From: Pseudomonadota bacterium
Lineage (GTDB): Bacteria > Pseudomonadota > Alphaproteobacteria > Paracaedibacterales > CAIULA01
Direction: 5' to 3'
Assembly: GCA_021804455.1 (NCBI GenBank)
Contig: JAJZHT010000002.1
Location: 13,060 to 18,808, forward strand
DNA length: 5,749 bases
Shown here: positions 1-5,749 of the stretch, piece by piece
Position numbering within the stretch: the first letter of the stretch is position 1
Layout: the number at the start of each line of letters is the position of its first letter
The notes under the pieces: generated by a model
Database searches by the model: none
Told to the model about the DNA's origin: nothing
Seen by the model: the letters and a program-made list of their open reading frames with translations, nothing else
Position numbers and translations under genes: made by a program

Positions 1-100
1 ATTGAATATCCTCTAAAAAAGGCATGGCTAGTAAAAGTTTTCCTGTAAAATAACTATTACGAGCTGTAGGGCGCAGATATCGTTCCATAATATTTTTCAA
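1..100 (-). CDS. yqgE: YqgE/AlgH family (UPF0301) protein, N-terminal fragment cut by the left edge
   Basis: Reading leftwards from position 100, an open frame gives 33 residues before the window ends. They include YFTGKLLLAMPFLED, which resembles the conserved N-terminus of YqgE/AlgH proteins (typically YLxGQLLIAMPxMxDPxF). The family is widespread in proteobacteria, is thought to be cytoplasmic, and has no firmly established biochemical role. I chose the TTG at 98-100 as start because AGAGGA lies 7 bases upstream of it. An in-frame ATG at 86-88 is 19 bases from that site, and the family motif begins well after both. An in-frame TAA lies further upstream, so the gene does begin here. The stretch 101-248 between this gene and the tRNA shows no other coding signal. 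The family call rests on about 15 residues, so it is likely but not certain. Confidence 0.7.
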   Translation of the reverse strand, partial: MKNIMERYLRPTARNSYFTGKLLLAMPFLEDIQ

Positions 101-107
101 GTTTTGT

Positions 108-113
108 TCCTCT
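108..113 (-). promoter_or_regulatory. Shine-Dalgarno site deciding the yqgE start
   Basis: AGAGGA on the minus strand lies 7 bases before the TTG at 98-100. It is too far (19 bases) from the ATG at 86-88, and so favours the TTG start. Confidence 0.55.
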
Positions 114-204
114 AAGGCGTTTCTAAAGCCAGTATAAGGGGCGAATTCTTACGATACCTTTAATGATTCCTAAAATTGAAAATGAATTTAGCATGATAAA
201 CGGA

Positions 205-233
205 TTGATCTAGGCGTGCTCTTTTGCTACATT
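205..233 (+). promoter_or_regulatory. Candidate promoter of tRNA-Leu
   Basis: TTGATC (205-210) and TACATT (228-233) are separated by 17 bases. Transcription would start near 240, about 9 bases before the mature tRNA 5' end. The spacing is ideal, but each box matches consensus only at four positions. Confidence 0.42.
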
Positions 234-248
234 AGCCCAGTATTCGTC

Positions 249-335
249 GCGGTCGTGGCGGAAATGGTAGACGCGCAGCGTTGAGGTCGCTGTGGGGGAA
301 ACCTCGTGGAAGTTCGATTCTTCTCGACCGCACCA
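249..335 (+). tRNA. tRNA-Leu, anticodon GAG
   Basis: This is an 87-base class II tRNA gene. The acceptor stem GCGGTCG (249-255) pairs perfectly with CGACCGC (325-331), and an encoded ACCA ends at 335. The anticodon stem CAGCG/CGCTG encloses the loop TTGAGGT with anticodon GAG at 283-285, which reads CUC and CUU leucine codons. A 15-base variable region (293-307) is as expected for leucine. The T arm GGAAG/CTTCT carries the loop TTCGATT. The gene stands alone on this strand. No GC-rich terminator is seen between its end and the oppositely oriented tRNA-Pro. Confidence 0.97.
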
Positions 336-369
336 GCTTAAAATTTTTAGAAAAAATCTCTTCAAGAAA

Positions 370-446
370 TGGTCGGGAAGAGAGGATTTGAACCTCCGAC
401 ATCCTGCTCCCAAAGCAGGCGCGCTACCAGGCTGCGCTACTTCCCG
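370..446 (-). tRNA. tRNA-Pro, anticodon UGG
   Basis: This is a 77-base tRNA gene on the minus strand, 5' end at 446, with encoded CCA at 370-372. The 7-bp acceptor stem is CGGGAAG/CTTCCCG. The anticodon stem CCTGC/GCAGG encloses TTTGGGA, giving anticodon TGG (plus-strand 410-412), which can read most or all CCN proline codons. Its 3' end faces that of tRNA-Leu across 34 bases, so read-through from either gene would be antisense to the other. Confidence 0.97.
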
Positions 447-456
447 AAGTTAATTA

Positions 457-485
457 GGTATAACCCAAAATAACTAAAAAACCAA
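457..485 (-). promoter_or_regulatory. Candidate promoter of tRNA-Pro
   Basis: On the minus strand, TTGGTT (480-485) and TATACC (457-462) are 17 bases apart. The start would fall near 450, giving a leader of only a few bases before the tRNA at 446. It sits directly after the hairpin that ends tatB, as expected if tRNA-Pro has its own promoter. Confidence 0.4.
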
Positions 486-486
486 G

Positions 487-513
487 AACTCTTTTCATAA
501 AATGAAAAGAGTT
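487..513 (-). terminator. Hairpin after tatB, probable terminator
   Basis: A perfect 12-bp inverted repeat (487-498 with 502-513) encloses a 3-base loop, 12 bases beyond the tatB stop codon. Read on the minus strand, the stem is followed by CTTGG and then six T. On the plus strand the stem runs directly into TTTT (512-515), so it might also stop transcription from the tRNA-Leu side. The stem is A/T-rich, only three of its 12 pairs being G-C, and the T run on the tatB strand is offset by five bases. This makes terminator function probable rather than certain. Confidence 0.5.
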
Positions 514-525
514 TTCATCTGAATT

Positions 526-846
526 CTATAACCATGGTTGTGGTAGTGGATAAAACCGAGAGCCAAAAAGTTTATGATTTTTGAACCAATCTAACTGAGA
601 ATGCAAATTTTCTTGTTGAATGAAAAGAGAGTTTGTATATAACCCATCATCGGTTAAAGGAATCCTGTTTTTATTAGAATGTTCTTCCCAATGATAAAGA
701 TTTTGTTCCAGCATCGCTGAAAATTGTCGAGCCTTTGCAACCCAGCGCCCAATTGCTTTTAAAACAACCGGCAACTCTTTAGGCCCTAAAAGAACCAAAG
801 CAACAACAAGAATCAAAAAGGTCTCTGTCCATGCAACATCAAACAT
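526..846 (-). CDS. tatB: Sec-independent protein translocase subunit TatB
   Basis: TatB binds twin-arginine signal peptides together with TatC in the inner membrane and passes folded substrates to the TatA channel. The 106-residue product starts MFDVAWTE, matching the family start MFDxxxxE with Glu8. One membrane helix follows (about residues 9-20). GPKELP (21-26) then forms the hinge, and an amphipathic segment continues with VVLKAIGRWVAKARQF. The early Glu and the Gly-Pro hinge favour TatB over TatA. From about residue 50 the tail is not recognisable and ends in an aromatic/proline-rich segment, YPLPQPWL. Total length is at the short end for TatB. No tatA or tatC lies beside it: tRNA-Pro is downstream and tRNA-Asn upstream. 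No good Shine-Dalgarno site precedes the ATG and no clear promoter lies in 847-935, so co-transcription with tRNA-Asn is possible. Confidence 0.88.
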   Translation of the reverse strand: MFDVAWTETFLILVVALVLLGPKELPVVLKAIGRWVAKARQFSAMLEQNLYHWEEHSNKNRIPLTDDGLYTNSLFIQQENLHSQLDWFKNHKLFGSRFYPLPQPWL

Positions 847-935
847 TGGACAATCTTTTCATACCAAAAATGTATATTGACTTTAAAACGAACACGGTAT
901 CATAACCGTAGAAAAATTTTTTTAACATATCATAG

Positions 936-1011
936 TGGCTCCCCGAGACGGACTCGAACCGCCGACCCAGTGGTTAACAGCCACTTGCTCTACCGACTGA
1001 GCTATCGGGGA
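936..1011 (-). tRNA. tRNA-Asn, anticodon GUU
   Basis: This is a 76-base tRNA gene on the minus strand with encoded CCA at 936-938 and discriminator G. The acceptor stem TCCCCGA (1005-1011) pairs fully with TCGGGGA (read from 940-946). The anticodon stem AGTGG/CCACT encloses CTGTTAA with anticodon GTT (plus-strand 976-978), reading AAC and AAU. The D and T arms have the standard AGCTCAGTCGGTAGAGC and GGTTCGAGTCC patterns. tatB begins 89 bases downstream in the same direction, and no GC-rich terminator separates them. Confidence 0.97.
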
Positions 1012-1022
1012 CCATGTGTTTG

Positions 1023-1051
1023 TATCTAGCACAGTCTTTTCCCAAGGGCAA
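1023..1051 (-). promoter_or_regulatory. Candidate promoter of tRNA-Asn (and possibly tatB)
   Basis: On the minus strand, TTGCCC (1046-1051) and TAGATA (1023-1028) are 17 bases apart. Transcription would start near 1016, about 5 bases before the tRNA. The position and spacing are good, while the match to consensus is moderate. Confidence 0.45.
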
Positions 1052-1126
1052 AAGATTTTTCTGGATTTTAGCATTTTTTTCTTCCTTACTAGCCATTGAG
1101 AATCGCCATTTGATAAAGGAACTGTG

Positions 1127-1774
1127 ATGTTAACCCCTCATGCTGTTTTGTTTGACTGGGACAATACCCTTATTGATAGTTGGGAGATAATCCATCACGC
1201 TCTTAATGAAACGTTCAAGTTTTATCAACGTTCTCTTTGGACTTTAGAAGACGTTAAAGTACGCTGCCATCATTCTTGCCGAGAGTACTTTCCCTCTCTT
1301 TTTCAAGACCAGTGGCAAAAGGCTGCCTCTTACTTTTATCAAAAAATTGATGCCTCTCACCTGGAACGTCTTAAAATTCTGCCTTATGCTGACGAACTTT
1401 TGAATTTCCTTTATCAAAGAAAAATTCCAATGGCTATTGTTAGCAATAAAAGAAGCGATATCCTTAAAAAGGAAATTGATCATTTAGGATGGTCGTATTA
1501 TTTTCAAACAATCATTGGTTCAGGAGACGCAAAATACGACAAACCAAAACCTGACCCCATTTTATTAGCGATACATGCAATGGGTTTAAAAAGTTCACCT
1601 CATCACTGGTATGTTGGAGATACCCAAACAGATTGGTTATCAGCGTTTGCAAGTGGATGTCAGCCCATCGCGTTAGGCACGGATCCTAGGTCTTTTGGTA
1701 ACCCTCTTTTTAACAGAATTCCTTATATCAAAGACTGCCAAGAACTTTCTATAAAAATTTCTGATTTTTTATAA
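1127..1774 (+). CDS. HAD-superfamily hydrolase, phosphoglycolate phosphatase (Gph)-like
   Basis: This is a cytoplasmic, Mg-dependent phosphatase of HAD subfamily IA, 215 residues, a normal length for the group. Motif I is DWDNT, with nucleophile Asp10 and acid/base Asp12. Motif II is IVSNK, with Ser106. Motif III is DKPKPDP, with Lys139. Motif IV is GDTQTD, with Asp165 and Asp169 binding the metal. Residues of about 17-80 form the helical cap that sets substrate choice. All catalytic residues are present, so the enzyme should be active. Phosphoglycolate is the likely substrate by similarity, but related enzymes act on other sugar or nucleotide phosphates, so I give no symbol. I chose ATG at 1127 because AAAGGA (1115-1120) lies 6 bases before it; a GTG at 1124 would leave only 3. 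It is divergent from tRNA-Asn, and hfq follows after 135 bases. Confidence 0.88.
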   Translation: MLTPHAVLFDWDNTLIDSWEIIHHALNETFKFYQRSLWTLEDVKVRCHHSCREYFPSLFQDQWQKAASYFYQKIDASHLERLKILPYADELLNFLYQRKIPMAIVSNKRSDILKKEIDHLGWSYYFQTIIGSGDAKYDKPKPDPILLAIHAMGLKSSPHHWYVGDTQTDWLSAFASGCQPIALGTDPRSFGNPLFNRIPYIKDCQELSIKISDFL

Positions 1775-1895
1775 TTGCTCCTCACAAAAAATATAACGTA
1801 AACTAAAATAAAATTTTATAACAAAAGTAGATAATTTGAGGATTTATCTTTGTTGTTCTTTTTAAAGATCCACAAGGTGAAAAACCTAAAAAAAT

Positions 1896-1902
1896 AAAGG
1901 AG
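1896..1902 (+). promoter_or_regulatory. Strong Shine-Dalgarno site of hfq deciding a TTG start
   Basis: AAAGGAG (1896-1902) lies 7 bases before the TTG at 1910-1912. The Hfq family N-terminus begins immediately after, and no ATG or GTG in frame lies near this site. Confidence 0.8.
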
Positions 1903-1909
1903 AATTCAT

Positions 1910-2182
1910 TTGGCTGCTGATAAACCTGTTAACATACAAGATGTTTTTCTGAATTATATTCGCAAAAACAAAACCCCTTTAACCATTTTTTTAATTAATG
2001 GTGTTAAGCTTCAAGGGATTATCACCTGGTTCGATGCAACCACAATATTGTTAAGACGTGAGGGACATTCGCAACTGATTTATAAACATGCCATATCCAC
2101 CCTTATGCCACAGAGCCCCATACAGTTGTTTGATGCGCAGAATAACTTGGGAGACCTAAAAGAAGAAAATTTAACGAACTGA
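1910..2182 (+). CDS. hfq: RNA chaperone Hfq
   Basis: Hfq forms a hexameric Sm-like ring that pairs small RNAs with mRNAs and steers their translation and decay. The product is 90 residues. After the conserved [14 protein letters not shown] come Sm1, with NGVKLQG (30-36) and FD (41-42), and then Sm2 with YKHAIST (58-64). Gln10, Tyr58, Lys59 and His60 match the proximal uridine-binding residues Gln8, Tyr55, Lys56 and His57 of E. coli. The position of E. coli Phe42 is Thr44 here. The rim patch is RKNK (18-21) rather than RRER. One extra residue before YKHAIS is usual in alphaproteobacteria. The tail of about 20 residues is short, acidic and asparagine-rich. Translation starts at TTG behind AAAGGAG. 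The AT-rich leader 1775-1909 holds no promoter I would defend. hflX, its frequent neighbour, is not downstream; uvrB converges after 55 bases. Confidence 0.97.
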   Translation: MAADKPVNIQDVFLNYIRKNKTPLTIFLINGVKLQGIITWFDATTILLRREGHSQLIYKHAISTLMPQSPIQLFDAQNNLGDLKEENLTN

Positions 2183-2237
2183 TTGGCTCAACAGAAAGCA
2201 AAACGGTTGGGAAATGAGGAGCTGAGGTATGAACAAG

Positions 2238-4262
2238 CTACATTTTGAGTTCCCAATCGTCCAAACGGCGAAGTTCATCTCGCAAACGTGCAGCCTCTTC
2301 AAATTCAAGGTTACTGGCTGCTTGTTTCATTTGTTTTTCTAAAACAGCCTTGCGTTTAGCCAAATCTTTAAGATTGGTTGGAAGATCCTTCAACTCTACT
2401 GTTACGTAATCAGCTTCACTAACCTTTGCCAGAGCCTCAGGAATATTTTTTCGAACTGTGGTGGGGGTAATACCATGGTGTTGATTATAAAGTTGTTGTT
2501 TTTCACGGCGACGATTGGTCTCCTGAAGAGCGGTCTGCATCGAAGGTGTCATACGATCCGCATACAAAATAACACGCCCTTCGGCATTACGGGCCGCACG
2601 ACCAATTGTTTGAATTAAGGAAGTTTTTGATCGCAGATATCCTTCTTTATCAGCATCCAAAATCGCCACCAAGCCACATTCCGGAATATCTAACCCCTCT
2701 CTTAAAAGGTTAATTCCTACCAGAATTTCAAAATTTCCAAGGCGCAAATCACGAATAATTTCGATACGTTCTAACGTTTCAATATCAGAATGCAAATAAC
2801 GAACCTTTAAACCCGCTTCATTAAGGTATTCTGTCAAAGCCTCCGCCATTTTTTTTGTAAGTGTTGTTACTAAAACTCTGAATCCTTTGGCAATCGTCTT
2901 TCGGCATTCATCAATCAAGTCATCGACTTGATGTTCACAAGAATGAACTTCACACACAGGATCCATCAGACCCGTGGGACGAATCACCTGCTCAACAAAA
3001 CAACCCTGTGTTTTTTGAAGCTCCCAAGGCCCTGGTGTGGCAGAAACATAAATGGTTTGAGGACGCATGACCTCCCATTCCTCAAATTTAAGAGGGCGGT
3101 TATCGGCACAAGAAGGTAAACGGAAACCATAATCACTTAATGTAGTTTTGCGGGCACGGTCGCCTTTATACATCCCCCCTAATTGTGGTATGGAAACATG
3201 ACTTTCATCGACAATTAATAAGGAATCTTTGGGCAAATATTCAAACAAAGTGGGTGGAGGCTGTCCAGGTTCACGTCCCGTTAAATAACGAGAATAATTT
3301 TCAATTCCCGCACATGTCCCTGTGGCCGCCATCATTTCCAAATCAAATTGGGTTCGTTGTTGAAGACGTTGTGCTTCGACAAGTTGGTTGTTGTCCTCAA
3401 ACTCCTTTAAACGAACAACTAATTCCTGTTGAATTTTTTTAATGGCCTGTTGCAGGGTTGGCCCTGGGGTTACGTAGTGACTGTTGGCGAAAACGGTAAC
3501 ATGTTCTAGATCAGCAAATTTTTCTCCGGTTAAAGCATCGATCTCAATGATTTTTTCCAACTCATCACCAAAAAAACTAAGACGCCAAGCACGGTCATGA
3601 TAGTGGGCTGGAAAAATTTCCAAGATATCCCCCCGAACACGAAAGGTTCCTCGACCGAAAGCAAGATCATTCCTTTTGTATTGCAACTCAATCAGTCGAC
3701 GCATTAACACCTGGAAATCGATACGGTTACCAACTTTTAAAGGAATAATCATTTCACTATAAGTGGTGACTCCCCCTATGCCATAGATGCAAGAAACACT
3801 GGCAACAATGATAACGTCCCGACGCTCCAACAAAGCACGCGTGGCAGCGTGCCGCATTCGGTCAATTTCTTCATTGATGGAAGCTGTTTTTTCAATATAG
3901 GTATCACTGCGAGGGACATAAGCCTCCGGTTGATAATAGTCATAATAAGAAACAAAGTATTCCACAGCATTCTGGGGGAAAAAATCTTTCATTTCTGTGT
4001 GAAGCTGGGCGGCTAAGATTTTATTAGGGGCTAGAATCAACGTAGGGCGTTGAATTGCCTGAATAACATGGGCCATGGTATAGGTTTTACCAGACCCCGT
4101 AACGCCCAGTAATACTTGGTCTTTTTGATTCTCCCTAACTCCTTGAACCAGCGCCTGGATCGCCTGTGGCTGATCTCCGGCAGGTTGGAAAGAGGAGTGA
4201 ATCTCGAAAGCTTTATCGTTGCCTTCTCCTGCGTTATAAAGTAGGGGTAAAATAACGGACAT
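2238..4262 (-). CDS. uvrB: UvrABC excinuclease subunit B
   Basis: UvrB is the damage-verifying helicase-like subunit of nucleotide excision repair. It is loaded by UvrA, holds the lesion, and recruits UvrC for incision. The 674-residue product is close to the E. coli length (673). It shows Walker A GVTGSGKT (53-60) and the tyrosine-rich beta-hairpin [10 protein letters not shown] (106-115) that inserts between the DNA strands. SVSCIYGIG follows at 155-163, then the DEAD-like motif VDESH (351-355) and SATP (407-410). Motif V is [13 protein letters not shown] (516-528) and motif VI is QTIGRAARN (551-559). A C-terminal UVR domain (about 635-670), which contacts UvrC, completes it. All key motifs are intact. 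The start ATG at 4260-4262 is preceded by TAGGAA about ten bases upstream, and adds roughly 18 residues before the conserved [14 protein letters not shown]. It is divergent from polA and convergent with hfq, with no clear terminator in 2183-2237. Confidence 0.98.
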   Translation of the reverse strand: MSVILPLLYNAGEGNDKAFEIHSSFQPAGDQPQAIQALVQGVRENQKDQVLLGVTGSGKTYTMAHVIQAIQRPTLILAPNKILAAQLHTEMKDFFPQNAVEYFVSYYDYYQPEAYVPRSDTYIEKTASINEEIDRMRHAATRALLERRDVIIVASVSCIYGIGGVTTYSEMIIPLKVGNRIDFQVLMRRLIELQYKRNDLAFGRGTFRVRGDILEIFPAHYHDRAWRLSFFGDELEKIIEIDALTGEKFADLEHVTVFANSHYVTPGPTLQQAIKKIQQELVVRLKEFEDNNQLVEAQRLQQRTQFDLEMMAATGTCAGIENYSRYLTGREPGQPPPTLFEYLPKDSLLIVDESHVSIPQLGGMYKGDRARKTTLSDYGFRLPSCADNRPLKFEEWEVMRPQTIYVSATPGPWELQKTQGCFVEQVIRPTGLMDPVCEVHSCEHQVDDLIDECRKTIAKGFRVLVTTLTKKMAEALTEYLNEAGLKVRYLHSDIETLERIEIIRDLRLGNFEILVGINLLREGLDIPECGLVAILDADKEGYLRSKTSLIQTIGRAARNAEGRVILYADRMTPSMQTALQETNRRREKQQLYNQHHGITPTTVRKNIPEALAKVSEADYVTVELKDLPTNLKDLAKRKAVLEKQMKQAASNLEFEEAARLRDELRRLDDWELKM

Positions 4263-4278
4263 AAAGCAAAATTCCTAG

Positions 4279-4309
4279 GGCATCTTTTGGGATTCAGCTC
4301 CTTGATGCC
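4279..4309. repeat. Imperfect inverted repeat in the uvrB leader
   Basis: GGCATC (4279-4284) and GATGCC (4304-4309) form a 6-bp inverted repeat with a 19-base spacer. It would lie in the 5' untranslated region of uvrB, just upstream of its ribosome-binding site. It could be a weak RNA hairpin, a protein site or chance. Confidence 0.3.
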
Positions 4310-4325
4310 GATTAAACACGTTAGA

Positions 4326-4355
4326 ATTCTACCTTACTTGATCCCAAGTCGGCAA
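4326..4355 (-). promoter_or_regulatory. Candidate uvrB promoter
   Basis: On the minus strand, TTGCCG (4350-4355) and TAGAAT (4326-4331, five of six matches to TATAAT) are 18 bases apart. The start would be near 4319, giving a leader of about 57 bases. An alternative is TTGACT (4375-4380) with TATTGC (4352-4357), spaced 17, which has a better -35 but a poor -10. I found no alphaproteobacterial LexA box (GTTCN7GTTC or its complement) in the 207-bp uvrB-polA interval. Confidence 0.35.
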
Positions 4356-4362
4356 TATGCCG
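4350..4362. repeat. Short palindrome over the candidate uvrB -35 box
   Basis: CGGCAATATGCCG is a 5-bp inverted repeat with a 3-base centre. It covers the candidate uvrB -35 element at 4350-4355, where an operator could act. Another ATGCC follows at 4366-4370. Function is inferred from position only. Confidence 0.35.
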
Positions 4363-4409
4363 TAAATGCCATGAAGTCAACGGAATAAGGAATAAAGAAT
4401 TTTTAATTC

Positions 4410-4439
4410 TTGACATAGAACGATCAGCCTTTCCAAATA
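4410..4439 (+). promoter_or_regulatory. Candidate polA promoter
   Basis: A perfect -35 TTGACA (4410-4415) is followed after 18 bases by CAAATA (4434-4439), a weak -10. Transcription would start near 4446, leaving a leader of about 24 bases before the polA ATG. Confidence 0.45.
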
Positions 4440-4469
4440 GAGACCACACCCTTCAAATGATCTACCTTT

Positions 4470-5749
4470 ATGACTCAGCCTTCTTCTTCGTTGTCGACCG
4501 TTTATTTGATTGATGGTTCTGGTTTTATTTTTCGGGCTTTTCATGCTTTACCTCCGTTGAAAAGTCCCGCTGGAATACCTGTGGGAGCGGTTTATGGTTT
4601 CTGTAATATTTTGTTGCGATTTTTAGAAAAACTGAATCATGATCACACACGTGATTATTTGGGAGTGGTGTTTGATGCAGGTCGCCAAACATTTCGTCAA
4701 CAAATTTACCCTGATTATAAGGCTCATCGTCCCGAAGCCCCTCCGGAATTGATCCCCCAATTCCCCTTGATTCGTGAAGCTTGTCAGGTCTTATCCGTCC
4801 CCTTTATGGAAGCTGCGGGGTATGAGGCTGACGATCTTATTGCCAGCTATGCAGAAAAAGCAAAACATCGGGGGTATAAAGTAGTTATTGTTTCTTCAGA
4901 CAAAGATTTAATGCAGTTGGTTGATGACCAAGTCACTCTTTTTGACCCTTTAAAAAGTCGACGCATCGGTAAGGAGGAAGTTCTGGAGAAATTTGGTGTT
5001 TCTCCTGATAAGGTCATTGATGTTCAAGCCCTTATGGGTGACAGTTCTGACAATGTTCCTGGTGTTCCTGGAATTGGGCCAAAAATAGCGGCGGAGTTGA
5101 TTCAACAATTTGGCAGTTTGGAACAACTTTTGGTTCATGCTCATACCCTTAAACAAACGAAACGGCGCGAAAGTTTACAAACCTATGCCGATCAGGCCAG
5201 AATTTCTAAGCAATTAGTTTTGTTGCGTCGTGATGTGGATTTACCCTTAACCATCGACACTTTACGCCCCCAAAATCCCGATTGGCAAAGATGTCAAGAT
5301 TTCTTTCAAAAGTATGGGTTTAAAAGCCTGATGAATCGTCTTAAAGACACGGGGCCTGCAAAGACTTCCTCGGTAATCTATGAAACTGTCACTACACTTT
5401 CTCAATTGCAAAAATGGAAGGCATGGATTGATCAGGCGGGATTGGTGGCGGTGGATACTGAGACCACAGGGCTTAATATCCAAAAATCTGATTTGGTGGG
5501 GATATCTTTGGCAACATTGGATTCAAACCAAAAAATTCAAGCTTGTTATATTCCTTTGGCTCACCAGGAGGAAAGTCCTCAGCTCTCTTTAGCGGAAATC
5601 ATTTTAGTTTTAAATCCCCTTTTTCTGAATTACGGCATCTTAAAAATTGGGCATAATTTAAAATTTGATTTAGGAATTTTGCAAAAATATGGCCTTACCT
5701 TGGTGCCTTTTGCCGATACGATGGTTCTGTCTTATTGTCTTGATGCTGG
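4470..5749 (+). CDS. polA: DNA polymerase I, N-terminal part (5'-nuclease and start of 3'-5' exonuclease domain), cut by the right edge
   Basis: DNA polymerase I removes RNA primers and fills gaps, including those left by UvrABC excision. An uninterrupted frame of 426 codons runs to the window end. The 5'-nuclease domain (about 1-290) has LIDGSG (Asp15), VFDAG (Asp69), EADD (Glu119, Asp121, Asp122), SSDKD (Asp144, Asp146) and GDSSDN (Asp191, Asp194). The helix-hairpin-helix PGVPGIGPK follows. The 3'-5' exonuclease domain starts near 320: DTETTG supplies Asp329 and Glu331 (Exo I), and NLKFD supplies Asn396 and Asp400 (Exo II). Proofreading thus looks intact so far, although many bacterial Pol I enzymes have lost it. 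Exo III and the polymerase domain lie beyond the edge. The ATG at 4470 is in frame and about 14 codons before the first catalytic Asp. No clear Shine-Dalgarno site precedes it. The gene is divergent from uvrB. Confidence 0.97.
   Translation, partial: MTQPSSSLSTVYLIDGSGFIFRAFHALPPLKSPAGIPVGAVYGFCNILLRFLEKLNHDHTRDYLGVVFDAGRQTFRQQIYPDYKAHRPEAPPELIPQFPLIREACQVLSVPFMEAAGYEADDLIASYAEKAKHRGYKVVIVSSDKDLMQLVDDQVTLFDPLKSRRIGKEEVLEKFGVSPDKVIDVQALMGDSSDNVPGVPGIGPKIAAELIQQFGSLEQLLVHAHTLKQTKRRESLQTYADQARISKQLVLLRRDVDLPLTIDTLRPQNPDWQRCQDFFQKYGFKSLMNRLKDTGPAKTSSVIYETVTTLSQLQKWKAWIDQAGLVAVDTETTGLNIQKSDLVGISLATLDSNQKIQACYIPLAHQEESPQLSLAEIILVLNPLFLNYGILKIGHNLKFDLGILQKYGLTLVPFADTMVLSYCLDA

Noticed and set aside
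210..413. A 67-codon minus-strand frame across the tRNA-Leu gene.
   Set aside because: It covers all of the clearly folded tRNA-Leu and part of tRNA-Pro, and its product is not protein-like.
249..446. The tRNA-Leu/tRNA-Pro pair as an integration site for a mobile element.
   Set aside because: There is no integrase, no duplicated tRNA 3' end and no foreign-looking segment in the window.
1244..1483. A 79-codon frame antisense to the HAD phosphatase.
   Set aside because: It lies wholly inside a well-supported gene with intact motifs and has no ribosome-binding or family signal.
2183..2237. A possible hflX remnant or terminator between hfq and uvrB.
   Set aside because: The 55 bases contain no HflX-like coding and no hairpin longer than about 4 bp with a T run.
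2928..3442. Two plus-strand frames (2928-3119 and 3185-3442) antisense to uvrB.
   Set aside because: They are opposite conserved UvrB segments and have no recognisable domains; they are shadows of uvrB codon use.
4416..4431. GAAC near the polA promoter as half of a LexA box (GAACN7GAAC).
   Set aside because: The second half is CTTT, not GAAC, so the site is not complete.
4457..4513. An 18-codon frame starting with ATG just before polA and overlapping its start out of frame, resembling a leader peptide.
   Set aside because: It has no Shine-Dalgarno site, no regulatory codon run and no attenuator hairpin, and it overlaps the polA coding sequence. Chance is the simplest explanation.
4950..5592. 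Frames at 4950-5156 and 5262-5483 on minus and 5380-5592 on plus.
   Set aside because: They overlap the uninterrupted polA frame, whose catalytic motifs are all in order; polA is open to the right edge and is the real gene.

Overview
The window looks like an AT-rich alphaproteobacterial chromosome segment with ordinary housekeeping content. The lineage call rests on an Hfq with the alphaproteobacterial-style stretch REGHSQ before YKHAIST, a PolA starting with the LIDGSGFIFRAFHALPP pattern, and a UvrB with [19 protein letters not shown]. The AT richness and dispersed gene order (a lone tatB, hfq without hflX) would fit an intracellular or reduced lineage such as Holosporales or Rickettsiales relatives. 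That placement is inference, not something the sequence proves.

Left part (1-1011). The first 100 bases hold the N-terminus of a YqgE/AlgH-family protein on the minus strand, running off the left edge. Next come tRNA-Leu(GAG) on plus and tRNA-Pro(UGG) on minus, with their 3' ends facing each other 34 bases apart. A perfect 12-bp hairpin separates tRNA-Pro from a complete small tatB on the minus strand. tRNA-Asn(GUU) lies upstream of tatB in the same direction. All three tRNA genes encode their CCA end, and each has a plausible sigma-70-type promoter just upstream.

Middle part (1012-2182). On the plus strand are a HAD-superfamily phosphatase of the phosphoglycolate phosphatase type and then hfq, which starts with TTG behind a strong Shine-Dalgarno sequence.

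Right part (2183-5749). A complete uvrB on minus converges on hfq. After a 207-bp shared upstream region, polA runs divergently on plus and leaves the window at the right edge, still inside its 3'-5' exonuclease domain. UvrB and Pol I act in the same pathway: UvrB marks the lesion for incision, and Pol I fills the gap after UvrD removes the oligonucleotide. The back-to-back arrangement is therefore functionally sensible. The shared region carries promoter-like elements in both directions and several copies of ATGCC/GGCAT, including a short palindrome over a candidate uvrB -35 box.

I see no mobile element, CRISPR array, toxin-antitoxin pair or defence system, and nothing that amounts to a new biological system. 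The points worth a second look are gene-order and start-codon peculiarities and the uvrB-polA control region.
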